Positions 1-11,005 of a stretch of 64,000 bases of DNA are shown here, one piece after another (position 1 is the stretch's first letter; each line of letters opens with the position of its first letter). Source of the stretch: Erythrocercus mccallii. Its lineage: Eukaryota > Chordata > Aves > Passeriformes > Dicruridae. The position numbers and the translations under genes are program-made. The notes beneath the pieces were generated by a model. The model saw only the letters and a program-made list of their open reading frames with translations, did not search any database and had not been told where the DNA came from. The stretch is from the NCBI GenBank assembly GCA_013397435.1, contig VZRG01000186.1:67157-131156 (forward strand), given 5' to 3'.

Positions 1-464
1 TGTAACTGATGCTTGGGAAGTTCTGTTGTTACACATAGGCTCTACTCCAAGGTCTTTCTTTTTTTTGGATCTTGATCTAAAACTCCTCTGTTCATGATAT
101 AAATAGAAAGGTTGCAGTTTGTATGTATGTGTAGGTTTTTTTATTGTTGTTGGTTTTTTTCTAGTCTTTCCTTTGGTTAATATTTGACATGATATATAAA
201 GCATGAAGGGATTCTAAAGGAGTAAAGTGATGAGACTATTCCCCATACCCACACTCAGAAAGAAAAGCTTTTTCTCTTTCCAGGAAAGAGCATGATATTT
301 TACAGCAGGGTAAGCAAAAAGCAGCTTTTTAAAAGGACAAGTATTATGCAATACATGGGACAGTTCAATACGTAATGGATATTGGTTCTTCATAAAGTTA
401 AATATTATGACTAATCTCTGAGATTTTCACAGTTGGCGTTGTAACAAGTAAGATTTTTTTTAAA
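1..464. other. Unique AT-rich DNA, no gene seen
   Basis: This stretch is T-rich and contains several short homopolymer T runs. I see no open frame, repeat family or RNA gene in it. It forms the left flank of the LTR fragment that follows. Confidence 0.6.
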
Positions 465-1130
465 TCATTTTGTTATTGGGGAGACTAAGCTCAGTACAGC
501 TGTGTGGTCAGCCCTGAGCAGCCACTCTGCTGTTCCACTCTTCTCCACACAGGCTGCAGTCCTCAGGGTCAACCTGCTCCTGCATGAACTCTCAAGCTGC
601 AGTTCCTTTGGGAAACACCCGCTTGCTCCAGCAGAGAGGTTCTCCATGGATTGCAGTGTTGCTATCTGCTCTGTTGTGATCCTTGTGATCCAGGCTGCAG
701 GGAGATCTCTGCTCCTTGCGCATGCCCTCCCTTTCCTCTTTTTCTCCCTTGTTCTCACACTTTTTTCCCCCACATTCCTCATCACTGTTTCCACATTCTA
801 CCCTTCTTTACCTACTTTTCGCCACAGTGCCCCTGCCCTGGCTGTGGCTCATCCATGCCCTCTGGTGGGTGGTTGGATCTGGCTGGAACCGGCTGTGTCC
901 GGCTGGAACCAGCTGTGTCCAGCAGAAACCAGCTGTGTCTGGATGGAACTGGCTGTGTCTGGATGGAACCGGCTGTGTCTGGATGGAACCGGCTGTGTCT
1001 GGATGGAACCGGCTGTGTCCGGCTGGGGCAGCCTCAGCCTCCCCTCACGGAGGCCCCGCTGTTCCCAGCACTGGCACCTCCTACAAAAGTCGTGGTTTAA
1101 TAAACTTCATGGGTTGCAAATCCAACCTTG
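465..1130 (-). mobile_element. Partial solo LTR of an avian endogenous retrovirus, antisense
   Basis: The block is sharply richer in GC than its flanks. Read on the minus strand it starts near a GGATTTGCAACCC motif at about 1110-1128, passes a region rich in GCCGG and CAGCC, and continues through GGAACTGCAGC and GAGCAGG motifs. This order matches my memory of the U3-to-R part of a widespread avian LTR; no search was run. The far (U5) part and the terminal dinucleotides are not visible, so the copy is truncated or heavily decayed. No gag, pol or env sequence lies beside it. Three overlapping plus-strand open frames cross the block (502-1131, 651-1100, 716-1294). They are by-products of GC content and of the internal repeat, not genes. 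An unrelated GC-rich repeat is the main alternative. Confidence 0.55.
881..1020. repeat. 20-bp minisatellite, seven units, inside the LTR
   Basis: Seven contiguous units of exactly 20 bp run with no length change. The commonest unit is GGATGGAACCGGCTGTGTCT. Units four to seven (941-1020) are almost identical, while the first three (881-940) carry GGCTGG or AGCAGA variants. This suggests that the right-hand units arose by recent local expansion. Because 20 is not a multiple of three and the unit lacks stops, all three plus-strand frames stay open and repeat the same 20-residue pattern every 60 bp. Confidence 0.95.
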
Positions 1131-4100
1131 ACAATTTCAGATGTGAAAGCATCTTTTGGAGTACTTACTCTTTTGGAGTAAGTCAAAATGCTGGTCAAAG
1201 TAATTTCTTCCCCTCAAGGATACACTTGTCTCCAACAAAGATTAACGCAGAGAAATCCAATTGCCTGAGAGGTAAAAAAGAAGGGATGGGGTAATTGCAG
1301 CATCATTTCTCAGTTCTGTCATATACAAAATCTCATGAAGAAAGACTCTTTTTCTCTGAAAGGTTTGTCGTTTTTACTCATTTTAGGAACTTGCTTGGAG
1401 GGAAACAAACAATAAAAACCTGAAACAGAATAGTTTATTTTTGACCACCTGTTTAGCATTTCTTTGGCCCAAAATATACACTAAAGATAGTGCAAATCTG
1501 GAAAAGCTGGCTGCCAGCTGGATCCCAGGAGCCACAGAGGGATTGGAGCAGCATCAGACACTGACTGGCATCAGACACTGGTCAGGTGTTGACTGTCAGA
1601 TAAAAACAAGTACACTTTTTACTGTGCTGGTTTGGTTTTTTCTCCTCTTTTTACACAGTGGTTTTTATTATTCCAAGTACTTCAAGCAGTCATCATTTAT
1701 TCAAATGAAGATTAAAGAAAATTTTCCTCAGGTTGCATGTAAATTTTAAATTTTTACATTTAAAACATTACATTTACATTTTTTACATTTGCCTGGTTTT
1801 GTTTAAAACATTCAGAAAGATCCTTCAAAATACAGAATTCATGAAAAATATGTTATAGTTGATTTTTCTCTAAATATCACCTGTACCACTATTCTTAAAC
1901 TGAGGCAATTTTCAGATTGTTGATTCTTTTTTTATTGGCAAAACTTTACTACATTCTGAGCTTGAAGCAGTCAATACTTTTGTGGAGTATTTTTGAAAAT
2001 GAAAAATTTAAAAATGTGAGTGACTTGAATTGTTCAGGCTTGATTCATCACTTCAAAAATTCTTGGATTTCATCTTCTGTTACCAGAGTGCTTTGGGCTT
2101 GGGTTTTGTTTGCTGGATCACATCCCCAGTGGCATTTTATGAAGATGAAAATACTCCTTGGTGCCACGACCTTCATGTTTTTTCTCTCTTTGCAGGGTCT
2201 GTTTTAATAGACTGTCACATAAACTTTTGTGCAGGGAAATTTTTTATAATGTTGGATAGTGGTTACTTCTTCCTTTAGCAAGAATTGTTATTTTTCCACT
2301 GGACTAATGAAATCTTTATTTTGGTGGACCTTTTGTACTGGCACATTCTTTCTCTTTCTTTCTTTATATGTTTAGTAGTCTTGCATGATGTACAGTTGCT
2401 TGCTCAATTGCAACTGTATTGCTGGATTAGTTTACCTTTTGTATCAATAAATCTAGTGTATTTGGAACTCTGAATTCTTTAATGGATTGGTATTTTAAGA
2501 AAAAGAAATAACATTTTTCTTACTTTAATGCTAAGGGCTACACTGTCTTCCTTTTTTATCTAATATATTAGAGTTGTTAAATCTCTAATACCTCTTGAGT
2601 TTCTAGATTCTTTGATTAATTATTTTAGCAGGGAATATAATGAAGAGAAAGAGATGGCAGTGCTAAGGTTTTAGTTGTTTTTGTTCGTGTTGGAGCCTTG
2701 AATCTTTTCAAAAACATGTATAGTTTTTTTGTTTCTTTTTTTCCTCTACTGTGACAGTGTGGCTGAAAATCAGCAACACCAGTGCTTCAGGTTATTGTCA
2801 GCTTGTTTATTTGTCTGTGGAAACTCTTGCTGTCAGCTTTAATTCTTGTAGAGGTGAATTGCTTTCCTGCAAAGGTCTTAAGAAATCTCGTTTATGTTAC
2901 TAAACTCATGTTCTGTTTTCCTAAAGTGCTTAACTGCATGATAAACTTCAAACACACGATCGGTCTATTGCATTTATTGATTTCTGTGCTTAAACAGAAG
3001 CCAAGTGTGGGCACCTCATTGAATCTGATCCTTTGATAGAAATGTTCCTAATGCATAGGAGTAGCTTTATTTGTCAGGAAATTGGTTTCCATATGGAATT
3101 ATAGAGATACGCAGTATTTCTGACAAGTAATAGATATTCCCTTGCCATTTAGAAGGATGCCTTAAGCACTTGGTATTTATAAGTTTTTCTTCTTACAGTT
3201 TTTATTTCAGACCCACAACCTTTTTGCTACAGTGTAAGGATTTTCATCAAAATCAAGTGATTTTGTTTGTTCTACATTGGCAAATCCATTAATCTGCAAA
3301 GACTGCCATGTGTTAGTTATTAAGTAAGGAGCTGCTTTTTAGCATATGTCAAGTGAAACAAATTTTTTAGGATTAATGCTACTTTTTAAAATTCTGAGAA
3401 CATCAGCAGAAGTAAACCAGAAATGGTAAAATGAACAACTAATTCAAAGGCCCCAGCACTGAGCAGTCACAGGAAAAAAAATGTTTAGACATAAAAAATT
3501 TTATCAATAAGCTTCTTCTGAGATGGGGAACATTAATCTCAACCCAGTGAGGGGACTTGGCCAGTTTATTACAATCAATAAGAATTTACTCATTCACCCT
3601 AATGCAAGCTGGAGCATGTCCTGCTTCTCATATCCTGAGAATCCTCTTCAGCTTAGTGCCTGCTGACATTACAGTCATGGGTTTTGGCAGGAAGAATTTT
3701 AATGTTTAATGTTAAAATACTTTATGGAAAATCAGAATAATCTGAAGTGGATAGGGGAAAGCTAACACTTTTAAGAAAACCGATTTTCTGTGTCATGTTA
3801 CAGTTTATGTTTTGGCACCTGGAAACCCAAAAGAAATTGTGGTGGATACTTTGCTATGAGGAAATACAAGCAGGGTAAAGGTGCATTTCATAGAAGACCA
3901 AATCTAGTTCAAGAACTGTTTGTCATTTAGAGAGGAAAAAAAATCATTTAAAAGTGCATGTTCCTACAGAAAAGAAATTCTTGGTAATTTAAGTAACTGT
4001 CATTAGTTGTCCAAGTTTTCAAATTTGTTTCTCATTTGTTTACTACAGACCACTTAAATAAGGAACAAACCAAATTTTAAAATATTCACATGTATCTGGA

Positions 4101-7100
4101 GTAGACTATTAAATTAGTAGTAAATTGTTCCAAAAAGCATAAAGTTTCAAGTCATTGAAAAGCATAAATTACACTGTTTATTTTCATTTAAGAAACATTA
4201 ACAATTGGTGATTAAATTATATGCCATGAATAATATGATTCCTTAATCAGCAGTCTTTATCTTTGATTTTGAGCACACAGTTGGGTTGAAAAAGCAAGTA
4301 AGAGAAAGCTGAAGGAGTCAACCACTTTTGTTTTAAAGAAATCTAAACACCTATTTATTTAGAAACATTTTAAATTTTTATGACGGACCTCAAAAGAAAA
4401 GAACAGATTTAATTTGCTGTTTTATTTCTTTAACCCCTTAGCTTTCAAATTTAAATAAGGGTTTCTTTTCAGTTTTGTCTAAACAAGATTCAATTAAGGG
4501 ATTTATTTGTATACATATGTGTATGTTATTAAAGCAGTAATTGCCAGTGAATCTTTTATTTCAATAGATTGTATGTTTTTCCTCTCTGTTCCAAGCACTA
4601 ATTGTAGAACTTTTCTATGCAACTCTGTAAATTAAGCAGCTATCAAAAAATGGAAAATCTAATGCCATAGGCAATTGTTTGCTATGGTAAAAAAAAATTA
4701 AAAACAACCTTTTGAGGTGTTTTTTTTTAACTCTTCAGTTCAGTGTTACAATGCAACTGTAGATGTAATTATGAACTGTTTAAAAATACTTTTTCTTCCA
4801 TTTTGTATGTTCAATTTCCATGGTTATCCCTTTGCATTTCTGAGTGGATAATGAAATGTAATGTATTCCCATTCAATAGATTGTTACTTATCTTGTATGT
4901 TTTCAATGCAATGGAAATTGTTAAAGCATTTTAGCCAGTGTGCCCCTGATAATGTATTCCTGGACTTCTGGCCAATTTTCATTGCTCATACTTGTAAGTT
5001 CATTTCAGTTTGCTGTTGAGTTTTCATTTTTGAATAGGCTACTGGAACTGAATACAATTTAATTGCTCAGAACATCACTTAGTTATGAAATAAAAATATA
5101 TATATTTTTTTTTATGTGAAAGGAACTCTTAATTTCACCTGTATTAGGTCTTGAACTATCATTTTGTACAGTGATCTGAATTCCTTCCTGTAGCCTAATG
5201 TATTCATAGAGGATGACAGTTTTGTTACACTAATTGGAGGAAGGCTAATGTCCCGAGGAGTATACTACTGGCTATACATATTTCTCATGCATATCTATAT
5301 TTTATGACCATTCAGAACAGTAAAAATTGCACGTTTTAATGTTTTTTGATCAACTTAGTAAATTGAAAAAGTTCATAAATTTATCAATAAGCCCCTCAAA
5401 GTCAGATGGCGGAAATTATCATTGATAAAATAACTATTTATGTGGAAAAAGCTTAATTGATTTGGTACATTCATGAAGTTATTTATTCAGTTTTTTTAGA
5501 AGACTTAACCAAGGCAACTGATGTTCCATTAGAAAGCCCTAGAGAAAGATCTAAGGTAGAATACTGGCAATGAGGTATGGAGGTTTTCAAAGAGAATTGA
5601 GTATCATATTTGATTTGTAGTAGAAGATGACAAGTGCAAAATAGCATGTATGGAGCTACTTTCTGTGAAGTATAAAATGTCTGAAAAATGCAAAATAATA
5701 CTCAAAATGCTCTATTCTATTATTTTAATGCAATACCTTTTAAAGGATTCTCAAGCAGCCATATACTTACTCTATGTATTTTTTCACTGTCAATGTACTT
5801 TTTGCTTGTTTATGTCCAATGAGCAGTTGGTCTAAATAGCTGTTAAGGAGACTACAAATACGTTTTTGCTGCTGCGTAGTTTGTGATCACTGAGCATTGT
5901 TGCAATCTCTTCATGGACGAAAACTTGACAAGTTCAGTGGTAAATAGTTGCAAGTGGTAAAAAATTTAAAAAAAAAGCAAAACCCAGCATAGGGGTTTTT
6001 CATATTTTCATAGGGATACCTCAAGCTTTTCAATGTTGCTCTTTTAACATTGCTGTAGGATTCTGTAAAGACACATACAAGGAAACGTTAGGGTAGTTAC
6101 CAGAAGGGTAAAAAAAAGGTATCTGAATGACATGCCAACACCATCCTGAAAATCATTGAACCCAGCTGTGGTTTAAATCTTAGTGATTTCTGGTTTGTGG
6201 AGATAAATGCATTAGCAATTGTGAGGTGCACTAATACAAAAATTAGTAAAAAAATACTAATTAGTATGAAAAACTCATGTGAGTTCTTATAGCGAGAATA
6301 AAGGTTCTTTCCTAGTAGACTGTGTCTGAAACTGAAATAAGTAACTTAAATATCAGACAAATTATTAGCTTAATAAAAATATTTAATTTATTCTCTGGAC
6401 AAACTTCACCTTAAATTGTCTCATTCTATTTGCAGCTATTTTGCTGCACATGAAGAACTTTTAAATGTATGAAGAAATGAAACAAGTACTGTTACTCCGA
6501 ATATAGTTACCTGAGAAACTATTGAAAGTTTCATTTTTCCATATAAAAGCACGTTAAGGAGAACCCAGGTTTTTTTTTTTTTTTCATTTGTTAAATTTTT
6601 TCTTTACTGTGAAATTATTATAATTTTGGAAGGAATACAGTAACAACTACTTTAGGTTGAATGGAAGACCTTAGATATTCAGTACTATTTTATCTCATTT
6701 TCTATTGGAATGACTGGATATGCAATGAAACAAAATATTCAATGAGAATTCTTCTGATTTTTCCTTGCATCAAGAAAATGTTAAACATAGATATTACAAA
6801 GTAATTAGACTTACTGAAAAAAAAAGCTGTTGGATTTGTTGGTATGGATAATGGGTATAAGATGGAGAGAAACAAGGTATCAGCAGCTTGCTAACTTATG
6901 TTGTTGATCAAAAATGCATGCTGTTGCCAAGAACTAATTCTGTTTTTGCAGCTAAGAATATATGAAATATATAGTGCTTTACTTCTCAACAGCATTTAAA
7001 CAGTTTGCATGTAAATTAGATAGTTTATTGCCTTTCATGATATTTCTATACTGCCTTTGCTTAACAAAAGTTTTATTAAAAGTAGTAACATGCCATTTAA

Positions 7101-7436
7101 CTTTCCAAATTGATGGGAACAGATAGAGTCATGGGGTTTTTTTCGCCTGACATTTCCTTTTTTAAATTTCTAATACTCTGAAGCTGCATTTCTTTATAAT
7201 TGCAATTGTTCAACACACGCAAGCATTCATACACATCCACATATCTTTTTGATCCATAGATGCCTACTAATACAGTCTACATTTCTTTGTTTTCTCTGAT
7301 TAGCTTGCTCTCAAGGAGTCTGTAATGAGTCTCACTTTCTAAGCCAGCCTACCTTGTCAGGGTCTATCATTTAAATAGCTGGAGGGATTCCTTTTCAAGG
7401 CATGTTTGGTGGGGCAATTTATTTTTATGGCCTTTT
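1131..7436. other. Long unique AT-rich stretch without recognisable gene
   Basis: I find no recognisable exon, RNA gene or interspersed repeat over about 6.3 kb. Open frames are short, low in complexity and have no domain signature. Small features include a 15-T run at about 6570-6584, an AT-rich patch at 5094-5115, and ACATTT-type short direct repeats around 1745-1790. The lack of transposon remnants may point to old constrained non-coding DNA, but I cannot test that here. Confidence 0.5.
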
Positions 7437-8062
7437 AACAACCCAGTTCTTTGTAATATTTCTATCAGTGATCTGGACAATGAGATTGAGGGCACTCTCA
7501 GTAAGTTTTGCAGAGGACAAGAAGTTGGGTGAGAGTGTTGATTTTCTAGGGAGAGGGAAGGCTTTGTAGAGAAATCTGGACAGGTTGGATCAGTGGGCCA
7601 AGACCAGCTGTATGGGATTCAGCCAGGCCAAGTGTCGGGCCCTGCCCTTTGGTCCCAATAGCCCTGTGCTGGGCTGGCTCTACAGGCTGGGAGCAGAAAG
7701 GCTGGAAATCTGCCCATCGGTAAAGGAGCTGGTGATTCTGGTCGGCAGGTGGCTGATCATGAGCCAGGGTGTGCCCAGGTGGCCAAGAAGGCCAGTGGCA
7801 TTCTGGCCTGTATATCAGCAATAGTTTGGCCAGCAGGTCCAGGACAGTGATCATCCATCCCATTGTACTCAGCACTGGTGGGGCTGCACCTTGTGTATTT
7901 TGTGGAGTTCTGGGCCCTTCACTACAAGGACATTGAGGTGCTGAGGTGTGTCCAGAGAAAGGCAATGGTGCTGGTCTGCAACACAAGTCCTATGAGGAGT
8001 AGCTGAGGGAGCTGGGGGTGTTTAGACTGGAGGCTGTCTACAACTACCTGAAAAGAGGTTGT
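7437..8062 (+). mobile_element. CR1 LINE, end of ORF2 and start of 3' UTR (5' part of a mosaic copy)
   Basis: Translation in shifting frames gives the C-terminal region of the CR1 reverse-transcriptase ORF: a SDLDN...TLSKF stretch near 7470, LDQWAKTSCMGFSQAKC at 7585-7635, and a YRLGAERLE stretch near 7681. The DNA then runs into the typical CR1 3' region (GGAGCTGGGGGTGTTTAGACTGG, CTACAACTACCTGAAAAGAGG at 8039-8060). Frameshifts and stops show it is dead. The element is 5'-truncated, as nearly all CR1 copies are. The homology breaks off at about 8062, where sequence from the opposite strand begins. Confidence 0.85.
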
Positions 8063-8413
8063 GTTGAAGAAGAGTGAAGATTGTTCTTTGGCAGCCCGTT
8101 CCACTGCCCAGTCAGTCCTGTGATAAACGTCCCCTTAGGACTGTGTCCTCTTGTCCTGGCACTGGTTGCCTGAGAGAAGAGGCCATCCCCCACCTGGCTA
8201 CAACCTCCTTTCAGGCAGCTGTAGAGAGTGATAAGGTCTCCCCTGAGCCTCCTTTTCTCCCTTTTTAACACCCCAGGCTCATTCAGTTTTTTCTCATAGG
8301 ACTTGTGTTCTAGACCCTTCACTGGCCTTGCTGCCCCTCCCTGAACATGCTCCAGCATCTCTCAACATCCTCCTGAGTTGGGAGGCCCAGAACAATACTC
8401 AAGGTGTGGCCTT
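8063..8413 (-). mobile_element. CR1 LINE segment in inverted orientation within the mosaic copy
   Basis: Read on the minus strand this segment runs from a TTCTGGGCCTC motif (about 8365-8394) through CACAAGTCCTATGAG, a CTACAGCTGCCTGAAAGGAGG stretch (8202-8222) and GGGATGGCCTCTTCTC to a GGAACGGGCTGCC motif near 8090. That order is CR1 ORF2 end followed by 3' UTR. It lacks the CR1 3' terminus at its left end, so it is not an ordinary nested insertion primed from the 3' end. It partly duplicates, in inverted form, the plus-strand segment to its left. Confidence 0.8.
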
Positions 8414-8505
8414 TAGTTTAGCAGTAGATTTGCCGGTGTTAGGTTAATGGTTGGACTTGATGATTGAGGGCTTTTGCAACCTAAATGATTTTATGATTCT
8501 GTGTT
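8414..8505 (+). mobile_element. CR1 LINE 3' terminus (3' part of the mosaic copy)
   Basis: The sequence carries the CR1 terminal block: GGTGTTAGGTTAATGGTTGG, ACTTGATGATTGAGGGC, TTTTGCAACCTAAATGATT and the final ATGATTCTGTG repeat. It is in the same orientation as 7437-8062 and is plausibly its displaced 3' end. About 200 bp of the usual 3' UTR between the two are missing and are occupied by the inverted segment. Confidence 0.85.
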
Positions 8506-10449
8506 CAGTATCCGAAATAAGCTTTTGGGCTGCTGTGTAATTACAGAAGGTGCCAGGTAGCTACTCAAATACTAGGAGCTGGTCTGCATCTCCTGGTATA
8601 TTATGTCCTATCCCTAGCCCACGAAAAGTTTCATCTGAGTTGAAGAAATGTTAAAGTGTTAACTATTGCCTTGCAGTTACATAGAACATACAACAAATAT
8701 ATCCTTTTACTGTATTATATTGTTGGTATCTCTAATCAAAAGCAAAGCTTTGTTTCAGTTCCATGGTAAGTAGATTTGAAAATAGAGATGAATTTGGTTA
8801 ACTGTATTGTATTTTTAGCTGGCTCAATTTTGAGTGCCAAAGGAGGGTTTCTGTTCTCATCCATGTTGAAAACAGCAGGAGGGTGATCTTAGCCTTCCTG
8901 AAAGAAATCTTTTGACTCTACCTGCCCCTGAAAATAAAAATAGACAGATACTTATAGGTTGTGGAAGAGAGAACCTGGCAACTAAGAAATGGTGTGGTAG
9001 CTGCCAGTATCAAGTGTCTAATTCAAGATTTTTGGCTTTGCCTTTTTCTTAGGAGACATAAAAATGACAAGTATGTAGGGAAAATCTCTTCAATCTTGTC
9101 TTCTTGTCCTTGGACATAAAATAGGTGAATTAAAGTTGCACTGTGAAGAGGAAATAATTTCTGCACTAATAAAATTCTGAATTGTTGACTGTCTAAACTT
9201 GCTCTAGGTGATGTGTCGTGCCTTCTGGCCATAGAAGGCAGAGGGAGCAATATGTTACACAGGAAATTGGTAATTATGCAGGTTTTTCAAATTCATCACA
9301 ATATACTGCATGGTTTTTCTAAATCAAATAAATGATATTTTCAGTCTAATGACACCAAATCATAGGCTTTCCTGGTATATAAAAGTTTACAGAATCCAAT
9401 TTTTATGTGCTTCCCTTACATCATGTTATTGAATGTTGTGAACATACAGCATATTAAGGCTCTAAAGATACTACTGACATTAAAAGCAGGCAGCTACTCA
9501 TTGGATCACATATGGTTTTCAGAGTTTAGGGCTACAATAGTGGAAGCTCATTAATATTGTAAGAGAGGAAAATGTTTTTAAAGCTGAAGGGAATCTGATA
9601 AAGATATTTGTTTCATTTTTTTGAAGTATGTTCACAGGGTAGGACATACCTTAATTCATTATTATTTCAGTAATTTGAGTCTCAAATTACATATGTGTCT
9701 TCAGGGGTGGAAAAAAAATATTTTTATTTAAAGTTTGGGGGTTTTTTTTAAAGGACATATCTAAATTATGGTACAGACCTACAAAAAATTACTGAAACCT
9801 AGTAAAATTCTGGTTTCCAGAAGAAGGCATCTTTTTTCAGTAGAAACTTATTAATTTGAACTTTGACCTTCATTATTGGTGTTCTTGATCTGCAGGAAAC
9901 TGATAACTGAATATTTCAATTGAAGTCCACAGTTGAAAATAAGAGGTGTGAGGATTTATTAGAGAACTTACATGAAGAAATATTATTTATTAATTTAGCA
10001 GGGGCTTTTTAGTTTGACCAATAGCTAATGAAAACTGAAATACCAGCTTGCTCTCAATATGGTAGTGAAATCTAACTTTTGGTTCAAGGCTATCTCTTTT
10101 TTGGAAAGATAATATTTAGTTGTGCTTGTCCAGCCAAAGAAAGATGTTTAGTACTTTATTCCATTACTTAGTCAGTTGCCTCTGGCCTTACATTTATTTT
10201 CAAGATTTACACTCCTGAGAAGCTTGTTTCTTCAGAATTCTAGATAAAGTAGTTTTACATCCTCTTTTAAAATTTTTTTTTGCTGATATTTTCTTTTGTT
10301 CTGCACAAAGTTTAAACATGTCTAAGTTTTTTCCTAAAGCTAGCTTTAGGAATTGCTTGTATAGTTCAGGAATTGCTATATTTTGATGTACTTTCTACAG
10401 ACTGGCAGGCAAAATAAAAACTATATAAATGTTGTAACACAATATTATC
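8506..10449. other. Unique AT-rich DNA, no gene seen
   Basis: I see no exon, RNA gene or clear repeat. A stretch near 9197-9240 (TTGCTCTAGGTGATG) faintly recalls a CR1 3' end, but it is too short and diverged to call. Confidence 0.5.
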
Positions 10450-10545
10450 ATGGCGACGCCCTTGACACCGAGTGGGGGACTGGTAGTTCTCCTGGTAGTA
10501 TACACAGGTGATACCCTAAATTGCGGATCTCCTAGCTATGGGTAA
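10450..10545 (+). other. Short ORF (31 codons) with strong start context and hydrophobic core; unknown
   Basis: The ATG sits in a good vertebrate initiation context, with A at -3 and G at +4. The frame gives 31 residues: a polar start MATPLTPS, a hydrophobic stretch GGLVVLLVVY, then TGDTLNCGSPSYG and a stop. The layout resembles a signal peptide. A possible splice donor CAG|GTGATA lies in frame at 10505-10513, so a first coding exon ending there is conceivable. Four CpGs lie within about 75 bp of a CpG-poor neighbourhood. I do not recognise the peptide. There is no visible promoter or partner exon, and chance is a fully adequate explanation. Confidence 0.15.
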
Positions 10546-10639
10546 AAGAAAGGCCATGCAACCTTCTCTTCCCAGACAAATGTTGCCCATTTTCTCTGCA
10601 TTGGAATTCAGTTAGCCTGATTTCAGAAATTTTTAAAAG

Positions 10640-11005
10640 ATTTGTCTGTTTTAGGATTGGTGTAGTTGCTCAGGATGGAAAATGTCAGGGAGCAGCTACT
10701 GTGGAGGTGGGTGAATTGAGAGCTGAGGGTGTCCAAAGTGCAGGCTGTGCCCTCAGTGACAAGGTCCAGTGCTGCAGCACAAGCTGGGTGAGGAGCACTG
10801 AGGGCTGGTAGCAACCATCTGCAGCCCCAGCTGAGCTGCCAGCCAGGTTCAAGGAACGTGCAGCGGCCACGTTGGGAGCAGCTGCTGAGGATGCTGGAGG
10901 CTAGGCTCAAGAGAGGCTCCATGCACTCCAGGTCTGGAGCCCAAACCCAGCCAACAGGGCTTGTAGAGCCCTTGTCTTGGAGCCCAAGCCTAGTTTAGCA
11001 GGAGA
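10640..11005. other. Unidentified GC-rich block, probable decayed repeat
   Basis: The block is much richer in GC than its flanks on both sides, with many CAGC and CCCAG words and repeated GGAGCCCAA motifs at about 10937 and 10980. No CR1 hallmarks are visible. Minus-strand open frames of 61 and 99 codons overlap in different frames and show no domain, so I do not call a gene. A decayed LTR or an unlisted repeat is my best guess. Confidence 0.3.

Noticed and set aside
881..1020. Possible CRISPR-like array
   Set aside because: The 20-bp units are directly adjacent with no spacers and lie in an animal genome; it is a minisatellite.
502..1294. Three overlapping plus-strand open frames of 149-209 codons
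   Set aside because: They run in all three frames through a 20-bp tandem repeat that has no stop codon and through a GC-rich LTR piece. None has a domain, and a real gene would not be open in three frames at once.
7546..8358. Open frames of 60-146 codons on both strands
   Set aside because: They are shadows of CR1 sequence in the mosaic locus and antisense frames of its ORF2 remnant.
9190..9245. Possible CR1 3' end (TTGCTCTAGGTGATG)
   Set aside because: The match is only about 15 bp and the rest does not follow a CR1 order.
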